DNA of 5,404 nucleotides from assembly GCA_947505565.1 (NCBI GenBank), contig CANNLB010000262.1:1-5404 (forward strand). The letters run 5' to 3'. The stretch is from Acidobacteriota bacterium (GTDB lineage Bacteria > Acidobacteriota > Terriglobia > Bryobacterales > Bryobacteraceae). The notes beneath the pieces are model-generated. The model did not search any database, was not told where the DNA came from, and worked only from the letters and a program-made list of their open reading frames with translations. The translations under genes and the position numbers were made by a program. Shown piece after piece: positions 1-5,404 of the stretch (position 1 is its first letter; the number at the start of each line of letters is the position of its first letter).

Positions 1-18
1 GGGACAGTACCGGAGACG

Positions 19-36
19 CTAAGCCGCGCCGCTTAG
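19..36. repeat. Small inverted repeat (6-bp stem, 6-base loop)
   Basis: CTAAGC (19-24) and GCTTAG (31-36) are perfect inverted repeats around the loop CGCGCC. No T-run follows on either strand, so a classical intrinsic terminator is not supported, although the hairpin lies about 45 bases downstream of the acetyltransferase stop codon on the minus strand. The rest of positions 1-81 shows no coding sequence. The opening bases GGGACAGTACCGG resemble the GGGACAG-type short repeats I associate with dispersed repeats in related genomes, but no second copy is present in the window. Confidence 0.25.
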
Positions 37-81
37 TGGCATCACTACGCCTATCGATATGGTTGTATTTATGGACCGCCC

Positions 82-435
82 TTAAGGACACACATTGAGC
101 CGTAGCTGCATATGCCCCCCTGACCCCGCCGGTTTGAACCCCTGCTTTGCATAAAAACTGATGAACTCCGCGGGGGCGCACAGCCGCGCATAGGAAACGC
201 CCGGCAGCTTGGCGACTTCCCGCAATCGAGCCAGTAGCAAAAAACGCCCCAGACCTTGGCCCCGCAGATCCGGGCGAATCGTGCCCAAAACCAGTTCGCC
301 GTCGGAAGTGTAGCCGCCGCAGCCGATCACGGTACCCTCATGCTCTATCACCACGAAGTGAGCAGGCATTGAAAAAGGCCCGCAGATCGCTTCGCAGGCG
401 GTGTGGTCAGGCGACGAATAGGGACGAAGATCCAT
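82..435 (-). CDS. Compact GNAT-family N-acetyltransferase
   Basis: This 117-residue protein is a small GCN5-related N-acetyltransferase, expected to move an acetyl group from acetyl-CoA to an amine; the substrate cannot be predicted. Motif A, the acetyl-CoA pyrophosphate-binding turn, is clear: a strand with a bulge (about 46-54) leads into R58-G-Q-G-L-G63 and a helix (64-75). Motif B is FYAKQGF (94-100). The protein starts with the usual LRPY strand and has a CGGY strand at 39-42. It is shorter than the roughly 150-residue enzymes it resembles, because the stretch between the first helix (11-18) and the FVVIE strand (27-31) is very short. The ATG at 435-433 lies four bases after the stop of the upstream creatininase gene, with only a weak purine-rich AGAAG before it, so it is probably the last gene of the operon. 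The stop is TAA. The family call is secure; the function is open. Confidence 0.88.
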   Translation of the reverse strand: MDLRPYSSPDHTACEAICGPFSMPAHFVVIEHEGTVIGCGGYTSDGELVLGTIRPDLRGQGLGRFLLLARLREVAKLPGVSYARLCAPAEFISFYAKQGFKPAGSGGHMQLRLNVCP

Positions 436-439
436 GCTT

Positions 440-1120
440 CTATCTTGGCTGGTGTTCGGCCGACCAGTCGGCCGCCGCCTGCTCCCGGTTCGATTTCAGG
501 TAGCGGTCTACTGAGGGCTGATGGGCGGCCCGCCGCCGGTTGTAGAATAACGGTGGGTCGTCTGCCAAAAACGCTTTCCACCGATCGAGGGCCCGCGCGA
601 ACAGCGCTTCGCCTTCGAACGGCGGTTGTGGCGAATCGCCCAGAACCACCTCAGGCGAAATCTGATCCAGCCGAATCAGGTCTGGCCGCAGCAAATGAAG
701 TTGCCCCGTTTCGGGCTGTCCGGCATGGTTCAGCAACGTCTCGCTTTCTAACGGTTGCAGCGGGGTCGCCGCGTAGAATACGAGCTCATGACCCTGTGCA
801 TAGTGCCCGGTCACCAACGCGACCTTTGCGGCCCCCGCGCTTTTCAATTGCTCCAGATGTTCATCCCGCATCTACCGAACCAGATTCGTCGAAAACATCA
901 GGGAGCAGCGATGCGGCAGAGTCGTGAACGGCAGCCACTTCGTCGGGAGCAAAACGCTGCCCGTCCGTTCGGCCAAGCGTTCCGAAAAGTCTTCCGCTAC
1001 AATCCCGTCCAGGCCCAGCGGTAAATGGTAGCTGTGCCATTCGAGTGCCCCCCATGGGTAAATCGCGAGCGACCCCGGGACAAGGTCAGCGGGGAATAGT
1101 TCAGCGTAGCGGCGAATCAT
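440..1120 (-). pseudogene. Creatininase-family amidohydrolase interrupted by an in-frame amber codon
   Basis: Two open stretches in the same frame, 1120-875 and 871-443, are separated by one TAG (874-872). Read through, they give a single 226-codon gene of normal family length. Creatininase-family enzymes are metal-dependent hydrolases of cyclic amides and related bonds. The N-terminal part has the first metal motif, GALEWHSYHLPLGLD (24-38), with E27, H29 and D38 the expected ligands. The part after the stop has the second motif, TGHYAQGHE (104-112), with H106, then HAGQPETG (132-139) with the conserved H132 and E137. Neither half carries a full active site. At the position of Glu122 in true creatininase (HYE) this protein has Ala108, so creatinine itself is an unlikely substrate. 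The ATG overlaps the upstream VCBS stop as ATGA (1120-1117), which implies translational coupling. The gene's own final stop is also TAG. An ATG directly follows the internal stop, so reinitiation is possible, but no good ribosome binding site precedes it. Nonsense mutation and base-call error cannot be separated here. Confidence 0.8.
872..874 (-). other. In-frame premature TAG codon in the creatininase-family gene
   Basis: On the minus strand the codons read GTT CGG TAG ATG CGG GAT: residues V81-R82, stop, then M84-R85-D86. The frame is continuous on both sides and the sequence flanking the stop matches the helix that precedes the second metal motif in this family. One substitution (for example from CAG, GAG, AAG, TTG or TGG) explains it. 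Amber reassignment is unlikely because this gene, the PD40 propeller gene and the right-edge ATPase gene all appear to end at TAG. Confidence 0.85.
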
Positions 1121-2197
1121 TTCTGCGACCAGAGTAGTAGGTTAGCCGTCGTCGAGCCGATGCACGCAATATCCGGCTTCTTATCCCCGTTGAAGTCCGC
1201 CACCGCGCAGCCGGCCGCCGCCACCACGCCCTCGCTGATCACCTGCCGCGTCCAAGTGCCCTTCAATTCGCGATAGAGATACACGCCCCGCCCGCCCTGC
1301 CTCGTTCCCACCAGGATTTCATCCCGACCGTCGCCGTCGAAATCAGCCGCATGAATCGTATGCCCGTCGGTCAGAGAACGGTCGATGACCTGCCTCCGCC
1401 ACTCCTTGCGGTGGTAGCGATAGATGCTCACCTGGTTGCCGTGCCAGGGCTCGATCGCCCCCAGAAATCGCTCCTTTTGCAGGTGGCCCACCGTAACATC
1501 GCTCGCCCCGCTCTTCGGCCAAAGCGCCGGATCGCCCGCCGAAATCTGCTGCCGGGGTCCAAGTCCCGTCGCGATGTGCCAAATTCACCCAAATGCCCTT
1601 GAAGCTCGCCGTCAACACGTCGTCCAGGCCATCCCGATTCCAATCGTGGATGAAAATCCCGTGTACTACCCCTTCATCGTCCACGCTAATCTGCCGCCGC
1701 TGAAAATCAGGCGGCGCGTACGCCACCAGCAGTGTGTGATCGCGGTACTCCGGGGCCACGGCACTCGCTCCGGTCAACGGCGAATTGATGAACAGGCCGT
1801 TCGCGCTCCGCAGTCGATGGCTCGTCGTCAGCCGGTCAATCTCCCGAATCGTCCATCCCTTCCCGTCGAAGTGCAGATAGCTAACGATCCCCACCGACCG
1901 CGCCGCCTCATTCTCAAACGCATGAGCCAGCAGCAGCTCCGGAACCCCGTCTTTGTCTACATCCATCGGCCAGACGTTGATCATCCGTTTCACGTCGCTG
2001 ACGATCACATGCCGCTGCCAAGTGGGGTTCTCGTACCAGACCAATTCCGACATCCCGCTCGCCAGCGCGAGCAGATCGGGCCGGCCATCTTTGTTCATGT
2101 CCACGGCGACCACCTGGTAACCACCCTTTAGGTCGGTGGCAATCGTCTGGGGCGTAAACTGAAGCGCGGCCGCGGCAAACAGACCAAACATGTGCAT
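1117..2197 (-). pseudogene. VCBS/FG-GAP repeat propeller protein, frameshifted
   Basis: The gene encodes a predicted extracytoplasmic beta-propeller with calcium-binding FG-GAP/VCBS loops. With one C removed at 1557-1554 the product is 359 residues. Loop motifs of the DxNxDGxxD type are D33-MNKDGRPD, D79-VDKDGVPE, D185-WNRDGLDD, D285-FDGDGRDE and D334-FNGDKKPD. The segment IEPWHGNQVSIY (248-259) and the end TANLLLW (350-356) are typical of acidobacterial and planctomycete VCBS proteins of this kind. The start is the ATG at 2197 or the second ATG at 2191, since an in-frame TAG lies directly before the first. Residues 3-16 are hydrophobic and alanine-rich, suggesting a short signal peptide, but it lacks the usual positive charge. 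No Shine-Dalgarno sequence is seen. It is the first gene of the minus-strand operon and its TGA overlaps the next start. As sequenced, frame 0 runs on into about 70 unrelated residues and stops at 1343. Function beyond binding or scaffolding is not predictable. Confidence 0.82.
1554..1557 (-). other. Frameshift site: one extra C in a four-C run
   Basis: The minus strand reads ACT TGG ACC CCG GCA GCA, giving GTWTP followed by nonsense. Removing one C gives ACC CGG CAG CAG ATT TCG, i.e. GTWTRQQIS, after which the frame stays open to the stop at 1119-1117 and carries two further calcium-loop motifs. The same protein contains GTWTRQVIS at 313-321, an internal repeat unit that independently supports the restored reading. 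The change sits in a homopolymer, the commonest place for both real slippage and base-calling error. Confidence 0.85.
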
Positions 2198-2216
2198 CTA
2201 GATACAATGAAGGTTT
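2198..2216. promoter_or_regulatory. Divergent intergenic control region, possible shared -10 element
   Basis: These 19 bases are the whole gap between two divergent start codons, so at least the -35 contacts must lie inside the coding regions. On the plus strand TACAAT (2203-2208) is a good -10 match. A start of transcription about seven bases later would fall at or just before the ATG at 2217, giving a leaderless or nearly leaderless mRNA. The minus strand of the same segment reads ATTGTAT, a weaker -10-like string, with TTGTCA (2232-2227) as a possible -35 at a long spacing. There is no room for a riboswitch leader in front of the methyltransferase unless transcription starts inside the VCBS gene. 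Confidence 0.3.
2209..2213 (+). promoter_or_regulatory. Possible ribosome binding site GAAGG of the MetE-like gene
   Basis: GAAGG lies only three bases before the ATG at 2217, closer than the usual five to nine. It may act weakly, or the mRNA may be leaderless and not use it. It overlaps the space just after the proposed TACAAT -10 box, so both readings cannot hold for a transcript starting at 2215-2217. Confidence 0.35.
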
Positions 2217-3215
2217 ATGTCCATCCTGACAACTGTGGTCGGCAGCTATCCTACCCCGCAATGGCTCTTCAACAACACCTCCAAGGGCGCTCTCCGCGAC
2301 GCGATCATGGTCGTACTGAAGACCCAGGAACTCGCCGGCATCGACGTGGTTGCCGACGGCGAACTCAACCGCTTCGATCCCAGTCACCCAGAAACCAACG
2401 GCATGATCGACTACTTCATCAGTCGCATGTCCGGTATCCGCACCAAGTTTTCGGTCACCGATATCAGGGAATTTCGCGCCGACACGCAATTGTCCTACCG
2501 CACCGATCCGGCCGGCATCGTCTTCGACTCAGTCGGCGAAGGCCTGCTGAACCTGCAGCGTGAATACGATTTCACGAAGGCTCTGACCACCTCGAAAATC
2601 AAGTTCACCTGCACCGGTCCGCACATGCTGACCAAAGTGCTCACTGATCGGCACTATAAAAAACGCGACGAACTCTGCATGGCCATTGCCCGGGTTTTGC
2701 GTGCGCAACTGGAGATGATCGACGCCGAAATCATCCAAATCGACGAAGCCAATATCAGCGGCCATCCCGAAGATCGTGAATGGGCTCTTCCGGCTTTGAA
2801 TGAAGTCCTCGCCGGCATTAATGGCATTCGCGGCGTCCATATCTGCTTCGGCAACTACGGCGGCCAAAGCGTGCAAAAAGGCTTCTGGAAAGATCTCATG
2901 CCCTTCCTCAACGGCATGCATGCCAACCACTACATTCTGGAATTCGCCAGGCGTGGCTATGACGAACTCGAACAGTTCAAAGACCTCGATCCCCAGATCG
3001 GCCTCGGCCTCAGCGTCATCGACATCAAGGACACCCAGATCGAATCGCCCGAGCTCATCGCCCGCCGCATCGACCACGCCGTTAAACTGCTCGGTGCCGA
3101 GCGGATCCCCTACGTCCATCCCGACTGCGGCTTTTGGATGCTGCAGCGCAGCGTGGCCGACGGCAAAATGAAGGCGCTGGTGGCCGGGCGCAACCTCTAC
3201 GAAGGACGCTCATGA
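2217..3215 (+). CDS. Stand-alone MetE-type (COG0620) zinc methyltransferase, catalytic half only
   Basis: This 332-residue cytosolic protein corresponds to the C-terminal catalytic barrel of cobalamin-independent methionine synthase, which transfers a methyl group to homocysteine thiolate held on zinc. All four expected zinc ligands are visible: H208 and C210 in GVHICFGN, E242 in YILEFAR, and C304 in HPDCGF. E242 and C304 are 62 residues apart, close to the 61 in E. coli MetE. Substrate-site motifs also match: VGSYP (8-12), DGEL (47-50) and QIDEANI (174-180). The N-terminal half that helps bind polyglutamyl folate in the ~750-residue enzyme is absent, and the start is sharp (MSILTTVVGSYP), so this is not a truncation. 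Such core enzymes include folate-independent methionine synthases using methylcobamide proteins or other donors, but also other thiol alkyltransferases. No corrinoid protein or partner is seen nearby. The TGA overlaps the next gene's ATG. The fold is certain; the methyl donor and acceptor are not. Confidence 0.9.
   Translation: MSILTTVVGSYPTPQWLFNNTSKGALRDAIMVVLKTQELAGIDVVADGELNRFDPSHPETNGMIDYFISRMSGIRTKFSVTDIREFRADTQLSYRTDPAGIVFDSVGEGLLNLQREYDFTKALTTSKIKFTCTGPHMLTKVLTDRHYKKRDELCMAIARVLRAQLEMIDAEIIQIDEANISGHPEDREWALPALNEVLAGINGIRGVHICFGNYGGQSVQKGFWKDLMPFLNGMHANHYILEFARRGYDELEQFKDLDPQIGLGLSVIDIKDTQIESPELIARRIDHAVKLLGAERIPYVHPDCGFWMLQRSVADGKMKALVAGRNLYEGRS
3201..3206 (+). promoter_or_regulatory. 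Ribosome binding site that sets the start of the PD40 propeller gene
   Basis: GAAGGA lies five bases before the ATG at 3212, inside the last codons of the methyltransferase gene. It supports 3212 over the upstream in-frame ATG at 3134, which would add 26 charged residues ahead of a clear signal peptide. The start and the preceding stop share ATGA at 3212-3215. Confidence 0.75.
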
Positions 3216-4216
3216 AAACCGCACTCTTCCTTGCTCTAGCCGCGATCGCCGCGGCTCAAGATCCAAAGCATCTGCGCAACATCAAGCAGTTGACAAGCGG
3301 CGGCCAAAACGCCGAAGCCTACTGGTCACCGGATGGCAAACGCCTTAGCTTTCAGTCCACTCGCGACAAGTTGGAATGCGACCAGATCTTCGTTATGAAC
3401 TCGGACGGTAGCGATCAGAAAATGATCTCCACCGGCCAGGGGCGCACCACTTGTGCCTACTTCCTGAAAGACAACAAACACGTCGTCTACGGCTCTACGC
3501 ACGAAGCCAGCCCGGCCTGCCCGCCGCCGCCCGATCGCTCCAAAGGCTACCTCTGGGGAGTCTTCTCCGGCTATGAGCTCTACGTCGCCAACCTCGACGG
3601 CAAGATCGTCAAGAAGCTCACGACCATGCCCGGCTACGATGCCGAAGCCACCGTCAACTACAAAACCAATCGCATCATTTACACATCCATGCAATCCGGC
3701 GATCTTGACCTCTGGAGCATGAAGCCTGACGGCTCGGCCAAGCAGCAGTTGACCAAGTCCCGCGGTTACGACGGCGGTGCCGTCTACTCCCGTGATGGCA
3801 AAAAACTCGTGTGGCGCGCCAACCATCCCACCACCCCCGAAGGCATGGCCCGCTACGATGCCTTGCTCAAGGAAAATCTCACTGCCCCTATGAAAATGGA
3901 GCTCTGGGTCGGCGATGCCGATGGCTCCCACGGCAAGCAGATCACGAGCAACAACTGCGCCAACTTCGCGCCCACCTTCACCCCCGACGGCAAGAAGATC
4001 ATCTTCAGCTCGAACCTGCACAAGTGCGACGGCCGCGACTTCGAACTCTACCAGGTCAACGTCGATGGCTCCGGCCTTGAACCGATCACCCAGTTCGGAG
4101 GCTTCACCTCCTTCCCCGAGTTCTCACCCGACGGCAAGAAGCTGGTCTTCTCCAGTTCCTGGAAAACGGCCAGCCGCTTTGAATTCAATATCTTCGTCGG
4201 CGAGTGGGTCCCGTAG
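3212..4216 (+). CDS. Exported TolB/PD40-type six-bladed beta-propeller protein
   Basis: The 334-residue product starts with a signal peptide (K2, hydrophobic core 4-14, likely cleavage after AAA at 13-15, mature end QDPK), so it should be periplasmic or secreted. The rest is a WD40-like PD40 propeller. Blade strands of the form 'sPDGKkivFsS' occur at 39-49, 85-95, 150-160, 193-203, 257-267 and 305-315. Most pair with an 'lyvmn.DGs..k.lT' strand (for example 58-73, 121-137, 166-181, 230-245 and 278-293), giving about six blades. Family members include TolB and peptidase-associated propellers; none has a catalytic site of its own, so the role is probably protein binding. No peptidase or lipoprotein domain is fused. 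Five cysteines (56, 81, 103, 249, 272) remain in the mature chain, which could allow disulfides. A proline stretch, PPPP at 104-107, marks an inserted loop in blade 2. It is translationally coupled to the methyltransferase gene, a pairing whose meaning is not clear. It ends with TAG. Confidence 0.88.
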   Translation: MKTALFLALAAIAAAQDPKHLRNIKQLTSGGQNAEAYWSPDGKRLSFQSTRDKLECDQIFVMNSDGSDQKMISTGQGRTTCAYFLKDNKHVVYGSTHEASPACPPPPDRSKGYLWGVFSGYELYVANLDGKIVKKLTTMPGYDAEATVNYKTNRIIYTSMQSGDLDLWSMKPDGSAKQQLTKSRGYDGGAVYSRDGKKLVWRANHPTTPEGMARYDALLKENLTAPMKMELWVGDADGSHGKQITSNNCANFAPTFTPDGKKIIFSSNLHKCDGRDFELYQVNVDGSGLEPITQFGGFTSFPEFSPDGKKLVFSSSWKTASRFEFNIFVGEWVP

Positions 4217-4219
4217 CTA
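4214..4219. other. Abutting convergent stop codons (TAGCTA)
   Basis: The plus-strand propeller gene ends at TAG 4214-4216 and the minus-strand ATPase gene ends at TAG 4219-4217. No intergenic base separates them and no hairpin with a T-run is visible around the joint. Transcripts from both sides must therefore end inside the opposite gene or overlap at their 3' ends. Confidence 0.9.
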
Positions 4220-5404
4220 TTCAGGCCGCCAGCAGAGCGAGAAAAACTTCACCGTAATGTTGGTCTTCTTGGGGGCGATGTTAATCGTCTCCAACGGCTC
4301 GTTGAGGGTATCAAACTTCATCTGCATGTTGGCAACGTCTTCCTGCAACTGCTGTTCGATCTCCGCCTTCTGCTCCTCGGCTGCGTGCAGGTTCTCCTGC
4401 GCTCTTGCTACGTCGCTTGACTCCTTGCTCGCCTTGCCAAACGAGCGGGCGGCAGAACCTACCGCACCCACCGTCGACTTGTTGAAGCCCCGGCCGAGGA
4501 ACGCGCCCAGAATGCCGCTCGCAATCGATAGGCCCGTCTGCACCTTGGCTGCCGACGATTGCTCTTCCTCTTTCTGAATGTCCTGCTGCGCTTTGCGGAT
4601 GCGTTCTTCAAGCAGGTTGAGCTTGGGCGTGTACTTCTGCCGCAACGCGCTCACGGCTTCGTCACGCGCCACCCGCGCCGAATCGTTCAAACGAATGCGA
4701 AAGTCTCGTTCTGACTCCTCCGGTGTGGAGACCATCTTCAGGTTGTTGCTCCGAAATAGCTCCAGCTTCTGGGTCGCAAACAGCCAGTTGCCCAAGTCCT
4801 TGCTCCAACCGGCATACGACTTCGCTTTGGCTGCAATCTCCGGCAGACTCTCGTACGTCGCTGGCGTCGACGGCTCGGCCTCTAGCTCAGTCGGCTCGAC
4901 GTCGGTCTCCTCAGCCTGTTGCCAATCCACGGGCACCGGGCCACCCTGCAGCGGCGTCAGAACTCGAACGTCCCGCGTGACGTCGATCTTCGTCTTAGTG
5001 TCGGTGAACCGGATACTCGCCGCGCCCATCAGTACCGGGTGGTAGGCCACTTCTCCAGTACCGCGGAACGGCAGAAAATGCTGTTCAATCTCCGGCGGCA
5101 GCACCGGTCGAGGATTACCCGCCGACTCCGCGACGGTCACCGGCGATGGCGGCGGAGCGCTGTCTGCAGCCGGCTTGGCATGGCTGAGTTGCTTGATCTG
5201 CGTCTTCGTCAGCGGACCCGCCAAGTACGAAAGCGCCCACCGGGATTCGAACACCTCCAGGCCGCCCCGATGCACGTTCGACATCAGGAAAATGCGGGCC
5301 TTCAGACTCGACAAGAGTTGATCCAGCGCCGCCGGGTTCATCTGCGAACCGGACTGCGCCGCCGCCCCCTGCAACCCGTCCACCAGCCGCTGCTTATCCC
5401 GTTC
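4217..5404 (-). CDS. HerA/DUF87-like ATP-binding protein, C-terminal part (runs off the right edge)
   Basis: The frame is open to the window edge with no stop, so this is the last ~395 residues of a longer protein; the GTG at 5383 is not a likely true start because the sequence before it continues in the same style. Counting from that GTG, residues 18-66 contain a block with FLMSNVHRGG and RWALSYLAGPLT, which I recognise as the region following the ATPase domain in HerA-like 'ATP-binding protein' families where this arm reports on the nucleotide-driven hexamer. A proline-rich linker (71-96) and a strand-rich domain (about 97-150) follow. Next come a coiled coil (about 221-280), a glycine- and alanine-rich segment (284-311, IASGILGAFLGRG), a second coiled coil (319-358), and a short beta tail ending KFFSLCWRP. 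The Walker A and B motifs would lie outside the window, so ATPase activity is inferred from family only. HerA-type motors serve in DNA processing, conjugation-like translocation and phage defence; the true context lies to the right. Confidence 0.7.
   Translation of the reverse strand, partial: ERDKQRLVDGLQGAAAQSGSQMNPAALDQLLSSLKARIFLMSNVHRGGLEVFESRWALSYLAGPLTKTQIKQLSHAKPAADSAPPPSPVTVAESAGNPRPVLPPEIEQHFLPFRGTGEVAYHPVLMGAASIRFTDTKTKIDVTRDVRVLTPLQGGPVPVDWQQAEETDVEPTELEAEPSTPATYESLPEIAAKAKSYAGWSKDLGNWLFATQKLELFRSNNLKMVSTPEESERDFRIRLNDSARVARDEAVSALRQKYTPKLNLLEERIRKAQQDIQKEEEQSSAAKVQTGLSIASGILGAFLGRGFNKSTVGAVGSAARSFGKASKESSDVARAQENLHAAEEQKAEIEQQLQEDVANMQMKFDTLNEPLETINIAPKKTNITVKFFSLCWRPE

Noticed and set aside
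872..874. Amber (TAG) codon reassignment to a sense codon
   Set aside because: The creatininase, PD40 propeller and ATPase genes all end naturally at TAG, at sensible family lengths.
403..927. Open plus-strand frame of 174 codons
   Set aside because: It lies opposite the creatininase-family and acetyltransferase genes, which have clear motifs. Its translation is Arg/Pro/Ser-rich low-complexity sequence with no recognisable fold.
1424..2131. Open plus-strand frame of 235 codons
   Set aside because: It is the antisense shadow of the VCBS gene, whose calcium-loop motifs are unmistakable on the minus strand. High GC keeps such frames open.
2198..2216. Cobalamin or SAM riboswitch ahead of the methyltransferase gene
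   Set aside because: Only 19 bases are available before the divergent start codon, with no conserved riboswitch elements.
2529..3119. Open minus-strand frame of 196 codons
   Set aside because: It is antisense to the MetE-like gene, which has all zinc ligands in the plus frame. The Asp/Glu/Val-rich translation is typical of a shadow frame.
3134..3211. Longer start for the PD40 propeller gene at ATG 3134
   Set aside because: It would place 26 charged residues before a clear signal peptide, while GAAGGA and the ATGA overlap point to 3212.
3326..4021. Open minus-strand frame of 231 codons, Gly/Val/Ala-rich
   Set aside because: It is antisense to the PD40 propeller gene. The repeat-like look comes from the complement of the PDGK repeats.
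1..5404. CRISPR array, tRNA, rRNA or intact transposase
   Set aside because: No regularly spaced repeats, no tRNA cloverleaf, no rRNA-like sequence and no transposase motif could be seen on either strand.

Overview
The window looks like an ordinary stretch of a bacterial chromosome with fairly high GC (about 60% by eye). The mix of proteins fits an Acidobacteriota member, possibly of the Solibacter/Bryobacterales type: a VCBS/FG-GAP protein with the 'EPWHGNQV' signature, a creatininase-family protein with the 'GALEWHS' and 'GHYAQGHE' motifs, an exported PD40 propeller, and a HerA-like ATPase with a 'NVHRGG' C-terminal domain. This assignment rests on recognising family style and has not been tested by a search. 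No tRNA, rRNA, CRISPR array, intact insertion sequence or phage gene is visible.

Layout. Positions 1-81 hold no gene, only a small hairpin. Positions 82-2197 are a tightly packed minus-strand operon read from right to left. It starts with a secreted-type VCBS/FG-GAP propeller protein (2197-1117), continues with a creatininase-family amidohydrolase (1120-440) that shares an ATGA overlap with it, and ends with a small GNAT acetyltransferase (435-82) four bases further on. The first two genes are each broken by one lesion. The VCBS gene has a one-base gain in a run of four C, and the creatininase gene has an in-frame amber codon. Repairing either lesion gives a full-length, motif-complete protein. 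They are therefore very recent pseudogenes, sequencing or assembly errors, or (less likely) sites of recoding.

Only 19 bases separate the VCBS start from a divergent plus-strand pair (2217-4216). The first gene of the pair is a stand-alone MetE-type (COG0620) zinc methyltransferase with all four predicted zinc ligands and no N-terminal folate-binding half. The second, coupled by ATGA, is an exported six-bladed TolB/PD40 propeller. The pair ends exactly where a convergent minus-strand gene ends: the two TAG stop codons abut as TAGCTA. The convergent gene runs off the right edge and encodes the C-terminal part of a HerA/DUF87-like ATP-binding protein.

How the genes work together. Gene spacing suggests two transcription units leaving a shared divergent control region, but the products do not make an obvious pathway. 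The methyltransferase is the only gene with a reasonably predictable reaction (thiol methylation, possibly methionine synthesis). I do not see convincing evidence for a wholly new system. The points most worth checking are the two adjacent gene lesions, the folate-domain-free MetE, and the ATPase C-terminal domain with a glycine-rich segment between two coiled coils.
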